This document shows positions 62,071 through 64,000 of a DNA stretch of 64,000 nt, piece by piece. The position numbers were made by a program, and so were the translations under genes. The notes under the pieces were generated by a model that saw only the letters and a list, made by a program, of their open reading frames with translations, searched no databases and had not been told where the DNA came from. Positions within the stretch are counted from its first letter, which is position 1, and every line of letters starts with the position of its first letter. Source of the DNA: Verrucomicrobiota bacterium (lineage in GTDB: Bacteria; Verrucomicrobiota; Verrucomicrobiia; Opitutales; Opitutaceae); assembly GCA_016222805.1 (NCBI GenBank), contig JACRQG010000007.1, forward strand, positions 372,001-436,000, given 5' to 3'.

Positions 62071-64000
62071 CTACTCGCCCGCCAGTCCCCGGCGCTGCAG
62101 GAGCGGCTTCACTTCCGGATCGGCCCCGCGGAAGGCGCGGTAGAGGTCCATCGCCTCCGCGCTGCCGCCGCGGGAGAGGAGCAGCGTGCGGAGGCGGTCG
62201 CCGTTGGCACGGGTGAGGCCGCCGTTCTGCTTGAACCACTCGACGGTGTCGGCATCGAGCACCTCGGCCCAGAGGTACGAATAGTAGCCGGCGGAGTAGC
62301 CGCCAGAGAAGACGTGGGAGAAATAGGTGCTGCGATAACGCGGGGGCACGGGGGCGAAGGCGACGCCGGCCTGCCGGAGCGCGGCCTCCTCGAACGCCAG
62401 CACGCCCTCCGCGGCCGGCACGGCGTCGGGGCGCAGCTGGTGCCAGGCCTGGTCGAGGAGGGAGGCGGCGAGGTACTCGGTGGTGGCGAAGCCCTGGTTG
62501 AATTTCCGGGCGGCCATCACCTTGGCGAGGAGGTCGGGGGGCATCGGGGCCCCGGTCTGGTGGTGGCGTGCGTAGTTTTGCAGAACCTCGGGCCACGTGG
62601 CCCACATCTCGTTCACCTGCGAGGGAAACTCGACGAAGTCGCGCGGCACGCTGGTGCCACTGAAACGCGGATACCGCACCGCGGAGAACATGCCGTGCAG
62701 CGCATGGCCGAACTCGTGGAAGAGCGTCGTCACCTCGTCAAAGGTCAGCAGCGTGGGCTGGCCGTCGGCGGGCTTGGGGATGTTGAGGTGATTGCCGATC
62801 ACGGGCCGCGTGCCGATCAGGCTGGACTGCTCCACGTAGGAGTTCATCCAGGCGCCGCCGCGCTTGGAGGGGCGGGCGTAGAGATCGGCGAGGAAGAGCG
62901 TGAGCGGAGAGCCGTCGGCGTTGAAGACCTCGAAGACACGCACCGAGGGCTCGTAGACCGGCAGGTCGTGGCGTTCGCGGAAGGTGAGGCCGAAGAGGCG
63001 GGTGGCGGCGAAGAACACGCCGTCGCGGAGCACGCGGTTGAGTTCGAAGTAGGGCTTGAGGTCGTTTTCGTCGAAGGCGTACCGCTCGCGGCGGACCTTC
63101 TCCGCGTAGAAGTCCCAGTCCCAGGCGGCCAGGGTGAAGCCGCCCGATTCGCGATCGATCACGGCCTGCATCGCCGCGGCCTCGCGGCGGGCGTTGGCCA
63201 CGGCGGCGGGCGCGAGGTCGGCGAGGAGCTTGTTCACCGCGCCGACGGTGCGGGCGGTCTGCTCCTCGAGTTGGTAGGCGGCGTGGCTGGGGTAGCCGAG
63301 CAACGCGGCGCGCTCGGCGCGCAGGCGGGCCAGCCGGGCGATGAGGGCGCGGTTGTCGAACTCGCCGCCCTGGCTGCCGCGGTCGAGCGAGGCGCGGTGC
63401 AGCCGCTCGCGGACGGCGCGGTTCTCGAGTGCGCCGAGGGCGGGCTGGCCGCTGGTATTGAGCAGGCGGAGGGCGAACTTGCCCGGGTGCCCCTCGGCCC
63501 GGGCGGTGGCTGCGGCGCCGGCGATCTCGGCCTCCGGGAGGCCGGCGAGATCCTCGCGGCGGTCGACCACGAGCAGCCGCGCGTTGGTTTCCTTCAGGAC
63601 GTTTTGCGAGAAGGTCGTCTGGAGGGTGGCGATCTCGGCGTTCATCGCCTTGAGGCGGGCCTGATCGGCGGCCGACAGCCGGGCGCCGGCGCGCACGAAG
63701 TCGTTGTGGGTGCGCTCGAGCAGCCGCCGCGACTCCGGATCCAGCGAAAGCTGGTCGCGCTGGCGGTGCAGGGCGTCGAGGCGGGCAAACAGCCGCGCGT
63801 GGAGGCGGATGGCGTCGGTGTGGGCGGCGAGCCGGGGGGCCATCGCCTTCTCGGTCGCGCGGATGGCGTCGTTGCTGTGGGCCCCGGCGAGGTTGGAGAA
63901 GGTGCGCTGCACGCGGTTGAGGAGGCGGCCGGAGCGCTCGAGGGCGACGAGGGTGTTGTCGAAGGTCGGGGTGGCGGGGTTCGCGGCGATGGCCTCCACC
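62071..64000 (-). CDS. M3 family metallopeptidase (Dcp/oligopeptidase-like), 5' end missing
   Basis: The visible 643 residues run off the window at the N-terminal side. The sequence opens EAIAANPATPTFDNTLVALE, an internal motif of the family, so only about 30-60 residues are missing. The helical N-terminal half is followed by the catalytic domain with the zinc motif TLFHEFGHALHG, the downstream FVEFPSQVNEMW carrying the third ligand, and VFSGGYSAGYYSYLWAEVLD. Length and motifs resemble peptidyl-dipeptidase Dcp. It cleaves oligopeptides, in the cytoplasm or periplasm; the signal region is not visible, so location is undecided. The gene stands after the histidine kinase on the same strand by about 130 bases. 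Confidence 0.92.
   Translation of the reverse strand, partial: VEAIAANPATPTFDNTLVALERSGRLLNRVQRTFSNLAGAHSNDAIRATEKAMAPRLAAHTDAIRLHARLFARLDALHRQRDQLSLDPESRRLLERTHNDFVRAGARLSAADQARLKAMNAEIATLQTTFSQNVLKETNARLLVVDRREDLAGLPEAEIAGAAATARAEGHPGKFALRLLNTSGQPALGALENRAVRERLHRASLDRGSQGGEFDNRALIARLARLRAERAALLGYPSHAAYQLEEQTARTVGAVNKLLADLAPAAVANARREAAAMQAVIDRESGGFTLAAWDWDFYAEKVRRERYAFDENDLKPYFELNRVLRDGVFFAATRLFGLTFRERHDLPVYEPSVRVFEVFNADGSPLTLFLADLYARPSKRGGAWMNSYVEQSSLIGTRPVIGNHLNIPKPADGQPTLLTFDEVTTLFHEFGHALHGMFSAVRYPRFSGTSVPRDFVEFPSQVNEMWATWPEVLQNYARHHQTGAPMPPDLLAKVMAARKFNQGFATTEYLAASLLDQAWHQLRPDAVPAAEGVLAFEEAALRQAGVAFAPVPPRYRSTYFSHVFSGGYSAGYYSYLWAEVLDADTVEWFKQNGGLTRANGDRLRTLLLSRGGSAEAMDLYRAFRGADPEVKPLLQRRGLAGE

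Noticed and set aside
1-64000. A classical SusC/SusD-type polysaccharide utilisation locus
   Set aside because: No TonB-dependent transporter or SusD-like lipoprotein gene is seen; sulfatases and oxidoreductases are spread over many transcripts.
1-64000. CRISPR arrays, tRNA genes, insertion sequences or phage
   Set aside because: I saw no regular spaced repeats, no tRNA-like T-arm sequences in gaps, and no transposase or phage proteins among the translations.

Overview
The window is high-GC DNA from what looks like a member of the Verrucomicrobiota, probably close to the Opitutales/Opitutaceae. This is inferred from the protein families, not from a marker gene. The clues are many secreted sulfatases, many Tat-exported Gfo/Idh/MocA oxidoreductases, DUF1080 proteins, the PSD1 cytochrome/DUF1501 pair, a PVC-type heme protein, and a secreted protein ending in two copies of a repeat I associate with Opitutaceae. 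I see no tRNA, rRNA, CRISPR array, insertion sequence or phage gene. The theme is breakdown of sulfated and otherwise modified polysaccharides outside the cytoplasm.

Layout. 1-170: start of a DUF5069 gene leaving the window. 379-12583 (+): a broken sialidase-like gene, three sulfatases, an L-rhamnonate dehydratase/SDR pair, a PVC heme protein and a frameshifted beta-helix gene. 12671-16371 (-): a tight three-gene operon (Gfo/Idh/MocA oxidoreductase, TIM-barrel epimerase-like protein, double DUF1080 protein) ending in a clear terminator. 16746-18006 (+): DUF2062 membrane protein and a DUF1080 protein. 18074-19612 (-): sulfatase. 19737-29353 (+): MFS transporter, PSD1/DUF1501 pair, two Gfo/Idh/MocA proteins. 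29458-32845 (-): a sulfatase with an atypical active-site motif and a serine hydrolase. 33005-33811 (+): M48 metalloprotease. 33833-36816 (-): a second oxidoreductase/TIM-barrel pair and a small unknown gene. 37202-46375 (-): Cache-HAMP sensor without output domain, esterase, sulfatase-HEAT protein, VOC protein, subtilase, large putative glycosidase. 46578-51535: small membrane protein, serine hydrolase, bile-acid/sodium symporter-like transporter, putative glycosidase. 51584-58943 (-): cytoplasmic Gfo/Idh/MocA, M20 peptidase, DUF1080 protein, tricorn-like protease. 59133-end: MBL-fold/Ig/repeat protein, histidine kinase, M3 peptidase leaving the window.

How the genes may work together (inference). 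Sulfatases remove sulfate from an external polymer. Tat-exported oxidoreductases, carrying a bound nicotinamide cofactor, could oxidise sugar units to keto-glycosides, which DUF1080 and TIM-barrel partners could then cleave. This would be an oxidative alternative to ordinary glycoside hydrolysis. The rhamnonate dehydratase/SDR pair suggests that L-rhamnose, or a related 6-deoxy sugar, is one product. The oxidoreductase/TIM-barrel pairing occurs twice and DUF1080 domains four times in three proteins, so this chemistry is a speciality of the region. No SusC/SusD-type transporter, polysaccharide lyase of clear family, or formylglycine-generating enzyme is in the window.

Two genes near the left end are broken (sialidase-like and beta-helix). 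The beta-helix frameshift sits at one copy of a 25-base exact repeat. Several inverted repeats and terminator hairpins are listed as candidate control sites.
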